From: JACPRB01 sp964468745
Lineage (GTDB): Bacteria; Planctomycetota; MHYJ01; JACPRB01
NCBI GenBank assembly: GCA_964468745.1
Contig: CAYXVY010000337.1
Span: forward strand, 1-64,000
DNA length: 64,000 nucleotides
Reading direction: 5' to 3'
Shown here: positions 34,436 through 41,731 of the stretch, piece after piece
How the letters are laid out: the number at the start of each line of letters is the position of its first letter
Numbering within the stretch: position 1 is the first letter of the stretch
Program-made: the position numbers and the translations under genes
Notes under the pieces: model-generated
Told to the model about the DNA's origin: nothing
The model's database searches: none
The model's input: only the letters and a program-made list of their open reading frames with translations

Positions 34436-34708
34436 TTAGAGCGAACCCGTGCCGACGTAGGGGATGAGCGCCATGAAACGCGCGCGACGGATGGCGCACG
34501 TGGCCCTGCGCTGGTGGAAGGCGCAGTTGCCGGAGCGCTTGCGCGAGTAGAGCTTGCCCTGTCCCGTGCAGAGCTTGAGCAGCGTCATGACTTCCTTGTA
34601 GTCGACGTTGTCGATTTTGTCGCGGCAGAAGCGGCAGCGGTTGTCCTTGCGGAACTTGGTGTACTTCTTCTTACGATCGCGGTCGTCGTCTCTCTGCGGT
34701 TGTCTCAC
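34436..34708 (-). CDS. rpsR: 30S ribosomal protein S18
   Basis: 90 residues with a GTG start behind AAGGAGATATC. It carries a CRFC pair and a further Cys/His (NCAFHQRR), so it appears to be the zinc-binding (C+) type of S18. The RNA-binding block YKEVMTLLKLCTGQGKL and RRARFMALIPYV fit the family. The N-terminal DDDRDRKKKYTK extension is basic. Confidence 0.96.
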   Translation of the reverse strand: MRQPQRDDDRDRKKKYTKFRKDNRCRFCRDKIDNVDYKEVMTLLKLCTGQGKLYSRKRSGNCAFHQRRATCAIRRARFMALIPYVGTGSL

Positions 34709-34730
34709 GATATCTCCTTACGATTTCGTC

Positions 34731-35180
34731 CTAGAAAGGGATGTTCTCAGCCGGCGGATCTTCCATTGCATCGGGCGGCGGCTCCTCGGCCGGCGGCGGC
34801 GCCGACTCCTGGCCTCCGCGACCGCCCGGCGCGCCTCCCCCGCCCGCGGCGGATCCGAGGAATTGTACGCGCTCGGCGGTGACGCTCATCTTGCTGCGCT
34901 TCTGGCCGGACTTCTGGTCCTCCCACCGGTCCTGCTTGAGCCGGCCTTCGACGAAGACGGGCCGTCCCTTCTTCAGGTACTCCGCGCAGATTTCGGCCTG
35001 TCTCGCCCACGCGGTGATGTCTACGAAGGTGACCTCCTCGCGCTTCTCTCCCGACTTCGTCGTGTAGTTGTTGTTCACGGCGATGGCGAACTCGCATACC
35101 GCGGCGCCCGACGGCGTGTAACGCAGTTCGGGGTCGCGCACGAGATTTCCCATCAACAGGACTTTGTTGTAACTCGCCAC
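34731..35180 (-). CDS. ssb: single-stranded DNA-binding protein
   Basis: 149 residues; GTG start after AGGAGAACGAC. The OB-fold is seen in KVLLMGNLVRDPELRYTPSG, EVTFVDITAWARQAEICAEYL and GRPVFVEGRLKQDRW. A Gly/Pro-rich linker leads to the acidic protein-interaction tip ENIPF, as in functional SSBs. It coats single-stranded DNA and recruits repair and replication partners. It lies in the standard place between rpsF and rpsR. A second SSB-like gene at 39617 lacks this tip. Confidence 0.96.
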   Translation of the reverse strand: MASYNKVLLMGNLVRDPELRYTPSGAAVCEFAIAVNNNYTTKSGEKREEVTFVDITAWARQAEICAEYLKKGRPVFVEGRLKQDRWEDQKSGQKRSKMSVTAERVQFLGSAAGGGGAPGGRGGQESAPPPAEEPPPDAMEDPPAENIPF

Positions 35181-35189
35181 GTCGTTCTC

Positions 35190-35603
35190 CTAGAACCTGG
35201 GCCCCGACGGACGGAATCCGCCGCCCTCGCCGCCCGTGTCGACGACCGGCATTTCGCGGCGGACCGGAACGAGTCCCGCGGTCTCGAAGTCCTTGGGAGG
35301 GTCCTTGCGCATGAGGCCGCCGTCGTGACGGACAATGATCGAGCGGAAGACGAGCTCCGAGAGGGCGAAATCGCCCCGGATCTTTGCGACCGACTTCTCC
35401 GGCGCCTTGAAGTACGTGACCACGTAGGTGCCGCGATTGCTCTTCTTCACCGGGTACGCGAGCTTGCGCTCGCCCCACTTGTTGAGCAGCACGACTTCAC
35501 CGCCGTTTCGTTTCACGATACGGTCGATCTCGTCTGTGATCTTCGTCCATTCGCGCGCCGCCACGGTCGGATCCACGAGGAACAGGGCTTCGTACGTTTT
35601 CAC
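35190..35603 (-). CDS. rpsF: 30S ribosomal protein S6
   Basis: 137 residues from a GTG at 35603 preceded by GGAGGCG. The family pattern is YEALFLVDP at the N-terminus, then KLAYPVKKSNRGTYVVTYF and LVFRSIIVR. A Gly/Pro-rich C-terminal tail of about 35 residues is longer than in E. coli. The start overlaps the stop of pth by four bases (GTGA), so translation is coupled. Confidence 0.96.
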   Translation of the reverse strand: MKTYEALFLVDPTVAAREWTKITDEIDRIVKRNGGEVVLLNKWGERKLAYPVKKSNRGTYVVTYFKAPEKSVAKIRGDFALSELVFRSIIVRHDGGLMRKDPPKDFETAGLVPVRREMPVVDTGGEGGGFRPSGPRF

Positions 35604-36196
35604 TTCTTTTCGCCTCCGTCTATTTTCTCTTCTTCCGTTTTGATCACTCGATTGAATTTCGTCATGGTCTTTTCGATTCCCTCCACCGCCCAGAACTGCA
35701 GCGCCTGGACGGCGTGGCCGACGGTTTCGTCGACCAACTTCCATTCGGCCTTCGGGAACTGTCCCAGCACGTAATCGGGGTTGGGCTTGCCGCCCCCCAC
35801 GCCGATGCGCAGCCGCGGGTAGTTCTCGTGCCCGAGCGTCTCGTTGATCGACTTCAGTCCGTTGTGCCCGCCGCTGGATCCGCCCTTGCGGATCCGCACG
35901 CTGCCGGTCGGCAGCGCGACGTCGTCGCACACCACCATGAAGTCATCGCCGAGGTCGCCCCAGCGCGACGTGAGCTCCGCGAGGACGCGGCCGGTCTGGT
36001 TGACGTACGTCCATGTCTTCACCAGCACCGCCTCGCCGCGTCCGAGCCGCCCTTCGGCGGCCCAGAACTCGAAGCCGGACTTCTTGAACTTCCGGTCCAT
36101 TTTTCCAGAGAGCGCGTCGAGAACCATCCACCCGACGTTGTGCCGGGTTTTCTCGTATTTCTCGTCGGGATTCCCGATCCCGAGGATCACTTTCAT
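35600..36196 (-). CDS. pth: peptidyl-tRNA hydrolase
   Basis: 198 residues. It frees tRNA from stalled peptidyl-tRNA. Diagnostic blocks: MKVILGIGNPDEKYEKTRHNVG with the catalytic His (RHNVGW), KTWTYVNQTG, VVCDDVALP with the Asp, and GSSGGHNGLKSI. The C-terminal tail is charged. It is located between rplY and rpsF, the usual neighbourhood in this block. Confidence 0.96.
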   Translation of the reverse strand: MKVILGIGNPDEKYEKTRHNVGWMVLDALSGKMDRKFKKSGFEFWAAEGRLGRGEAVLVKTWTYVNQTGRVLAELTSRWGDLGDDFMVVCDDVALPTGSVRIRKGGSSGGHNGLKSINETLGHENYPRLRIGVGGGKPNPDYVLGQFPKAEWKLVDETVGHAVQALQFWAVEGIEKTMTKFNRVIKTEEEKIDGGEKK

Positions 36197-36241
36197 GAAC
36201 AGCTACTTGTAGTGAGCGAGGGCCGCAAGGCCCGAGTCGAA

Positions 36242-36958
36242 CTACTTCTTGTCTTCCTTCTTGCCGCCTTGAGCCGCGTCCTTCTTCGGGGCGGCTGCGC
36301 CTTCCTTCTTCTCGCCCTCGGCGCCGGGTTCCACCGCGCGCTCCGGCTTGATGATTTCGGGTTCCACCGCGCCCGGCACGACCGCCGCCGCGGGGACGAC
36401 CTCTTCGAGCTTGTGCTCCACGACCGCCGCCAGCACGAGACCCTGATCTTGCAGGAGCTTCACGCCCGCTGGGACCTTGACGTCCTTCAGCGTGAGGCGC
36501 TCATCCTTCTTGAGGTAGACCACGTCGATCTCGATCCTGTCGGGAATCGCCGTCGCGAGGCACTCGATTTTGAGAATCTTGACGTACTGGTCCAGCACCG
36601 CGCCCTCTTCAACGACGCCGATCGGCTTGCCCTTGAGGATGAGCTCGACCTCGAGCTGGATCTTCTCGTCGAGGGCGATCTTCACGAAATCCACGTGATA
36701 GACACGTTCGCCGAGATGGTCCCACTGGACCTCTTTGATGAAGACTCGGTCCTTTCCGGCGGGATGCGTGAGTTCGACGACGCGCGCATGCTTCTTCAGC
36801 ACCTTTTCGAAGTCGCGCTCGTTGACCTGCAGGTTCACGGGCTTTTCCTTCTTGTGCATCAGCACGCACGGGACGCTGCCCGCCTTGCGCAGGCGGATCG
36901 AGACGCGCGTCCCGAGCAGGTCGCGCTTGTCCGCCTTGAGGGTGATCGTTTCGGCCAT
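36242..36958 (-). CDS. rplY: 50S ribosomal protein L25/general stress protein Ctc
   Basis: 238 residues. Residues 1-90 form the 5S rRNA-binding L25 beta-barrel (LKADKRDLLGTRVSIRLRKAG, VPCVLM), followed by the TL5/Ctc C-terminal domain (HVDFVKIALDEKIQLEVEL). A Lys/Ala/Glu-rich disordered tail of about 50 residues ends in KKEDKK. AGAGGTACGCC precedes the ATG. It is linked to prs and pth as in many bacteria. Confidence 0.95.
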   Translation of the reverse strand: MAETITLKADKRDLLGTRVSIRLRKAGSVPCVLMHKKEKPVNLQVNERDFEKVLKKHARVVELTHPAGKDRVFIKEVQWDHLGERVYHVDFVKIALDEKIQLEVELILKGKPIGVVEEGAVLDQYVKILKIECLATAIPDRIEIDVVYLKKDERLTLKDVKVPAGVKLLQDQGLVLAAVVEHKLEEVVPAAAVVPGAVEPEIIKPERAVEPGAEGEKKEGAAAPKKDAAQGGKKEDKK

Positions 36959-36967
36959 GGCGTACCT

Positions 36968-37906
36968 CTATAGGAAAAGTGAGCTGACGGATTCGGACTT
37001 GTGGATGCGGCGGATCGCCTCGCCGAGCAGATTCGCCACGGAGAGCGCCTTGAGGTTGGCGGGCACGTCGCGACCCTCGAGCGGGATCGAGTCCGTTACG
37101 ACGACCTCCTTGAGGGACGCCTTGCGCAGTTTCTCGACGGCGTTGCCCGCGAGCACGGGGTGCGTGGCGCAGATGTAGACGTCCTTCCCACCCTTGGACT
37201 TGCACGCGCGAGCCGCTTCGCTGATCGACGTGCCCGTCGAGATCAGATCGTCCACGAGCACGATGTTCTTGCCTTCAACGTCGCCGATGATGTGCATCAC
37301 CTCGGTCTCGGTCGGGCCGCTGCGGCGCTTGTCGACGATCGCGAGCCCGGCGTTGAGGCGCTTGGCGTACGCGCGCGCCATCTTGATACCGCCGACGTCG
37401 GGGGACACGATGACGAGATCCTGGATTTCGAGCTTGCGCAGATAGTCGACGAGCACCGGCGCGGCGTAAAGGTGATCCATCGGGATGTCAAAGAAGCCCT
37501 GGATCTGGTGCGCGTGGAGATCCATCGCGAGCGCGCGCTGGGCGCCCGCGGTCGTGATCATGTTCGCGCAGAGCTTTGCGGTGATCGGGACGCGGCCCTC
37601 CGCCTTGCGGTCCTGGCGCGCGTAGCCGAAGTACGGCATCACCGCGGTGATGCGCTCGGCGCTGGCGCGGCGCAGGCAGTCGATGAGGATGAGGAGCTCC
37701 ATCAGGTTCTCGTTCACGGGCGGGCATGTCGGCTGGATGACGTACACATCCGATCCGCGCACGTCCTCGAGAACCTTCACGTCAATCTCGCCGTCGGGGA
37801 ACTTCGAGATGTCGCAATTGCCGAGCGGCAGGTTGAGGTAGTCCGCCACGCGCTTGGCGAGCGGCTTGTTCGCGTTGCCCGAAAAGATGAGGAGAAGGTT
37901 TTTCAC
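36968..37906 (-). CDS. prs: ribose-phosphate pyrophosphokinase
   Basis: 312 residues; GTG start overlapping the glmU stop (GTGA). It makes PRPP from ribose 5-phosphate and ATP. Signatures: FSGNANKPLAKRVADYL, MPYFGYARQDRK, ATP-loop region AMDLHAHQIQGFFDIPMDHL, the catalytic VSPDVGGIKMARAYAKRL and PRPP-binding LVDDLISTGTSISEAA. It is a class I enzyme by length and motifs. Confidence 0.97.
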   Translation of the reverse strand: MKNLLLIFSGNANKPLAKRVADYLNLPLGNCDISKFPDGEIDVKVLEDVRGSDVYVIQPTCPPVNENLMELLILIDCLRRASAERITAVMPYFGYARQDRKAEGRVPITAKLCANMITTAGAQRALAMDLHAHQIQGFFDIPMDHLYAAPVLVDYLRKLEIQDLVIVSPDVGGIKMARAYAKRLNAGLAIVDKRRSGPTETEVMHIIGDVEGKNIVLVDDLISTGTSISEAARACKSKGGKDVYICATHPVLAGNAVEKLRKASLKEVVVTDSIPLEGRDVPANLKALSVANLLGEAIRRIHKSESVSSLFL

Positions 37907-39168
37907 TTCTTCCCTCCGCGTGCGCCGATGGCGCGCGCCGGGACGCCGACGACCGTGGCGCCTGCGGGAACGTCCTTCAGCACCACCGCGCCCGCGCCCG
38001 TCTTCGCGCCCTTGCCGAGCCGCACCGGCGCGACGAGCACCGTGTTCGAGCCCGTCGATGCATCGTCCTCGATCACGCTTGCATGCTTGTCACGGCCGTC
38101 GTAATTCGCGGTGATCGTCCCGGCGCCGATGTTCACGCGATCGCCGAGCGTCGCGTCGCCGAGATATGTGAGGTGCTTCGCCTTCGAATGCTTGCCGATG
38201 CGCGACTTCTTCACCTCGACGTAGTTGCCGACTTCCGCGCCGTCGTCGAGCACAGTGCCGGGGCGCAGGTGCGAGAACGGCCCGACGTCGCAGTTTTTGC
38301 CGATGACGACGTCATGCTCGATGACGCAGAACGGCCGGATGATCGTGTCGCTACCGATGACGACGTCGTCCTCGATATAGGTCGTGGACGGGTCGAGGAT
38401 GCCGACGCCGTTGTCGAGATGCGCCTGGAGTACGCGCCAGCGGATGAGGTTGGTGGCGGCGACGAGATCGCGGCGTGTGTTGATGCCGTAGACCTCGGTG
38501 TTGTCTTCCGAGCGATAGGTGCCGACGCGTTTTCCGCCGGCCACAAGGAGCGAAATGACGTCGGTCAGGTAGTACTCGCCCTTGACGTTGTTCGGCTTGA
38601 CGGCCCGCAGCGCGTCGAAGAGGTCGCGGGCGTTGAAGACGTAATGGCCCGAGTTGACCTCCTGGATCGCGCGCTCCGTCTCGTTCGCGTCGGATTCCTC
38701 GACGATCTTGAGAAAGTTCCCCTTGTCGTCGCGGACGACGCGCCCGTAGCCGTGGGCGTCGTCGAGGCACGCCGTGAGGACGGTGCACGCGGCGCCGACC
38801 TTGCGGTGGGTCTCGACCATGGTGACGATGGACTGGAGGCTGATGAGGGGGGCGTCCCCCGCGAGCACGAGGACGGGGCCGTCGTATTTCGCGAAGGCGT
38901 CGGCGCTCTGGAGAACGGCATGGCCGGTCCCCTTCTGCTCGGTCTGTCGCACGAATTCGACGCCGGTGCCGGCGGCGCGGCGGACCTCGTGCTCCTGGTG
39001 GCCGACGACGATTGTGATGTCGGCGATGCCGGCGGCGCGCACGGCCTTGAGGACATAGTGAAGCACCGGCCTGCCGAGGATCTCGTGCAGGACCTTGGCA
39101 CGCTCCGATTTCATACGCACGCCTCTGCCCGCGGCCAGGACGATGGCGCGAACGCTGTCGTTAGACAC
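37903..39168 (-). CDS. glmU: bifunctional N-acetylglucosamine-1-phosphate uridyltransferase/glucosamine-1-phosphate acetyltransferase
   Basis: 421 residues with a GTG start. It makes UDP-GlcNAc for the wall and LPS. The N-terminal uridyltransferase has LAAGRGVRMKSERAKVLHE and LAGDAPLI. The C-terminal left-handed beta helix has repeated hexapeptides and the acetyltransferase block KHLTYLGDATLGDRVNIGAGTITANYDG with its catalytic His. Slightly shorter than E. coli GlmU, having lost some of the C-terminal tail. The start was chosen because the Rossmann strand VRAIVLAAG begins six residues in. A GATATA/TATAGA element lies 4-6 bases before the GTG. Confidence 0.93.
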   Translation of the reverse strand: MSNDSVRAIVLAAGRGVRMKSERAKVLHEILGRPVLHYVLKAVRAAGIADITIVVGHQEHEVRRAAGTGVEFVRQTEQKGTGHAVLQSADAFAKYDGPVLVLAGDAPLISLQSIVTMVETHRKVGAACTVLTACLDDAHGYGRVVRDDKGNFLKIVEESDANETERAIQEVNSGHYVFNARDLFDALRAVKPNNVKGEYYLTDVISLLVAGGKRVGTYRSEDNTEVYGINTRRDLVAATNLIRWRVLQAHLDNGVGILDPSTTYIEDDVVIGSDTIIRPFCVIEHDVVIGKNCDVGPFSHLRPGTVLDDGAEVGNYVEVKKSRIGKHSKAKHLTYLGDATLGDRVNIGAGTITANYDGRDKHASVIEDDASTGSNTVLVAPVRLGKGAKTGAGAVVLKDVPAGATVVGVPARAIGARGGKK

Positions 39169-39462
39169 TGTCTCTATATCGCTGGGATGAGTCGTTCGAG
39201 GGGTGTCCTTCGCGGATCCGCTACCACACGGCCACCGTGAGGAGGTCACACCTTACTGCGCCACCGGAGGCGGAGCGGAATGATAGGGAAGTCGGGGAGG
39301 GGAGTCAAGCCTCGAGAGGCGACCTGAAACGAAGCGGGGCGGCTCGAAGGCCACCCCGACCCGTAGCTCATTCTCCAATCCTTTTCACTCGGATTGAAGC
39401 CTGTCTCGCGAACTGGCGTCATGCTAGTGTGCGACGATACGTGGGTCAAGGCCGTGAGCAGG

Positions 39463-39535
39463 AGCGCCCGGCGGGACTCGAACCCGCATCTACCCGTTCG
39501 CGAAACAGGTGCTCTATTCGTTGAGCTACGGGCGC
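39463..39535 (-). tRNA. tRNA-like gene, anticodon CGC, atypical
   Basis: It folds as a complete cloverleaf: acceptor GCGCCCG/CGGGCGC, D-stem GCTC/GAGC, anticodon stem CCTGT/ACGGG (one U-G pair) with loop TTCGCGA, and T-arm GCGGG-TTCGAGT-CCCGC. The anticodon is CGC (alanine GCG codons). However, position 3:70 is G:C, not the G:U needed by alanyl-tRNA synthetase, and the D-loop AACGAATA lacks the conserved GG. The body resembles an arginine tRNA. It lies in the glmU-ssb spacer; the stretch 39169-39462 upstream holds a stem CGGGGCGG/CCACCCCG at 39335-39358 and nothing coding. Confidence 0.7.
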
Positions 39536-39616
39536 CCTGCCTTTCAAGTGTCGGGGCGGCACAGACGATCCCGTCGAGCATGCGACGTCATCGCGCTGCG
39601 CGCCCCTGTCGTTTCC

Positions 39617-40039
39617 CTATTCGTCGCGACTGCTGTCCTCCGGGGCCTGCTCCGCTTCCTGTCCTTCTTGTCCGTTCGGCACCGACACCGGCACTGGCAC
39701 CTCGATCTTGCGGTCAAGGAACTGGATCCGGTCCGCCGTCACCTCGATCTTCGAGCGATTCTGTCCCTCCTTGTCCGACCAGCGGCTCTGACGCAGCTGC
39801 CCGACGACCATGCACGTGCTTCCCTTCTTGAGGAACTGGCAGGCGATCTCCGCTTGGTGGCGCCACACCGTGATCTCGATGAAGCTCACGGTTTTCTTCA
39901 AGGTTCCGTCCTGCTGCGGCACCTCTTTGTTCACGGCGAGCGCGAATTTTGCGTACGGCAGCGCGCCGTTCGCGCCGTACTTGAGCTCCGGGTCGCGCGT
40001 CAGGCGCCCCACGAGAATCACGAGACTGTAGTCACGCAT
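39617..40039 (-). CDS. second SSB-like OB-fold protein
   Basis: 140 residues; ATG behind GGAGGCG. The OB-fold blocks LVILVGRLTRDPELKYGANG, VSFIEITVWRHQAEIACQFLKKG and VVGQLRQSRWSDKEGQNRS are close to the main SSB. The C-terminus (QEGQEAEQAPEDSSRDE) lacks the D-D-I-P-F tip that recruits partners. Such paralogues are used for competence, plasmid or special repair roles; no partner gene is adjacent. It is about 4.4 kb from the main ssb, in the same orientation, and is probably a duplicate. Confidence 0.85.
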   Translation of the reverse strand: MRDYSLVILVGRLTRDPELKYGANGALPYAKFALAVNKEVPQQDGTLKKTVSFIEITVWRHQAEIACQFLKKGSTCMVVGQLRQSRWSDKEGQNRSKIEVTADRIQFLDRKIEVPVPVSVPNGQEGQEAEQAPEDSSRDE

Positions 40040-40195
40040 GGCCGCGCCTCCTTTTGCACACGTCGTCACCGCTCTTCGCGCGTCTCATCGCCGCGCACAC
40101 AACGGGTTCCCTGCAAGCGGCATGCCACGAGGCCATGCGCAAGGCGCTGCGCGGCAACAGCCAAGCGCGTGTCGCGATAGGGCACAGATGAAAGT

Positions 40196-40235
40196 GTTTC
40201 CGGGGGAAACGCGGCGTTTCCGGGAGAAACGCGGT
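40196..40235. repeat. Two 20-bp tandem hairpin repeats
   Basis: GTTTCCGGGGGAAACGCGGC followed at once by the same unit with one internal change and a different last base. Each unit forms a GTTTCC/GGAAAC stem. It lies about 160 bp upstream of the second ssb gene and could be an operator pair or mRNA structure. Confidence 0.6.
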
Positions 40236-40352
40236 CGCGCTCGAGCCCTCGCGCGTCGAAAGCACGCGTCGGGATGAGCCGGAGTGCTCGCCGGCGACCG
40301 TAAAGGACGAAAAGCGCGCCAAATGTATTTTTTCAGCGCGTCAAGTTTCTCG

Positions 40353-40380
40353 TTGCAGCGTTACATGCCCTGAATATAAT
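40353..40380 (+). promoter_or_regulatory. Strong promoter without a clear gene
   Basis: TTGCAG at 40353-40358, a 16-bp spacer and a perfect TATAAT at 40375-40380. Downstream to 40532 there is no convincing ORF: a GTG-started 61-codon frame begins before the expected start site. A GGACAG/CTGTCC hairpin lies near 40490-40512, after AATAATAAATAGGACAGCCACC, which recalls REP-type transposase flanks. A small RNA or element remnant is possible. The remainder of the 493-bp gap 40040-40532 holds the 20-bp repeats. Confidence 0.55.
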
Positions 40381-40532
40381 TCTCGTGTCGTCGTTCTTCA
40401 TCGCATCCAGCGTTCACAAGCCGAAAAACGTCCCGGCCCTGGAGAGAGGGTCATTCGTTTTCGGCACTGGCGGGACCGGAATAATAAATAGGACAGCCAC
40501 CCGCACTGTCCCTGTCCGCGCATGCTTCCTGC

Positions 40533-41498
40533 TCAAAGCAGGAGCAGGTGAGCGAGGCCGAGGAAGCTGAGAAACCCGATCACATCCGTGAACGTCGTCA
40601 TGATGATGGACGACGATTGCGCAGGGTCGCGGCCCAACGCCTTCATGAGGATCGGAATCCCTGCTCCGGCCACGCCCGCCGTGACCATGTTGATCACCAT
40701 CGCGGCCGCCATGACCGCCGCAAGCCCCCACTGGCGATACCACGCGAAGACGGCCGCCGCGGCGACGAGAGCCACCGCGATCCCGTTCACAAGGCCCAGC
40801 ACGGCTTCCTTCATCATCACGCGCCACGCCTGTCCGCGCTTGAGCTCGTTCACTGCCAGGCCACGGATGACGACCGCGAGCGCCTGCGCCCCCGCGTTTC
40901 CGCCCTGCCCTGCGACAATCGACTGCAGAACAGCGAGCGCCGTGATGCGGCTGATCGTCGCTTCGAAGATCGCGACGACCGCCGCCGCCAGAAACGCGGT
41001 CGCCAGGTTTACCTGCAGCCATCCGAGTCGCGCGCGAATCGAAAACGTCACCGGCGAGAGCGCGCGCTCGTCGCCGCCGGCGCCGAACATCCGCTGCATG
41101 TCCGCGCCGGCTTCCGCCTCGGCGATCTTGATCAGGTCCGAAGGGCGGATCGCGCCGACGAGTCTCCCCTCCGTGTCGACCACGGGAAAGGCGACGTACT
41201 TTTTTTCCGCCGCGAGCCTGAGCACTTCGTCGCGCGGCGTGTCGCTTTGCACTGCCACGACCTCCCGCGACATGATCGCTCCGAGGGTTTCCTGCGAGCC
41301 TGCGAGCAGGAGGTGACGCATCGACAGCACGCCCACGAGCTTGCCCTCGGCGTCGGTGACATAGAGGTAGTAGAGCGACTCGGGCGGCGCGCCGCGCAGC
41401 AAGCCGACCGCCTTGTGGATCGTCCAGTCCGATCTCAGTGCGACCACTGCCGGATCCATGATGCGGATGACGGTATCGCCCGCAGGTAGCGTGCCCAT
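40533..41498 (-). CDS. MgtE-family magnesium transporter lacking the N domain
   Basis: 321 residues from the ATG at 41498, behind GGGAGGAACG. Residues about 10-140 are a CBS-domain pair (Mg/ATP sensor: AVGLLRGAPPESLYYLYVTD, VVAVQSDTPRDEVLRLA). The five-helix MgtE channel follows, with GWLQVNLATAFLAAAVVA, GQGGNAGAQALAVVIRGLA and the pore-lining ITTFTD-like TTFTDVIGF. The usual N-terminal MgtE_N superhelical domain (about 130 residues) is missing and there is no room for it upstream. The stop codon lies inside a small hairpin CCTGCT/AGCAGG. Confidence 0.92.
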   Translation of the reverse strand: MGTLPAGDTVIRIMDPAVVALRSDWTIHKAVGLLRGAPPESLYYLYVTDAEGKLVGVLSMRHLLLAGSQETLGAIMSREVVAVQSDTPRDEVLRLAAEKKYVAFPVVDTEGRLVGAIRPSDLIKIAEAEAGADMQRMFGAGGDERALSPVTFSIRARLGWLQVNLATAFLAAAVVAIFEATISRITALAVLQSIVAGQGGNAGAQALAVVIRGLAVNELKRGQAWRVMMKEAVLGLVNGIAVALVAAAAVFAWYRQWGLAAVMAAAMVINMVTAGVAGAGIPILMKALGRDPAQSSSIIMTTFTDVIGFLSFLGLAHLLLL

Positions 41499-41731
41499 CG
41501 TTCCTCCCGTTTGGAGCAACGATGAGCCTACCTCATTCGAATCGTTTCGTCTCGCAACGCCACTGCGGTTTCGCCCCCTCGACCGGCCCGTCGCTTCCTC
41601 GACACAGCGACGTTCGTCGCCTTGCCGTGCGTACCGACCGGAGGCCCGTCAAGCACGTATAATCTCACGACTCATCCTCCTTCGCGGTCCGTCAGACCGA
41701 ACGGAGGGGTTGGAAACGCTACGGAGGACAG

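Noticed and set aside
39370..39400. CAATCC/GGATTG stem near 39375 considered as a terminator
   Set aside because: Only six pairs, a 9-base loop and no T-run on either strand.
40385..40570. 61-codon ORF after the TATAAT at 40375
   Set aside because: Its GTG would lie upstream of the expected transcription start and it overlaps the end of mgtE; composition is not protein-like.
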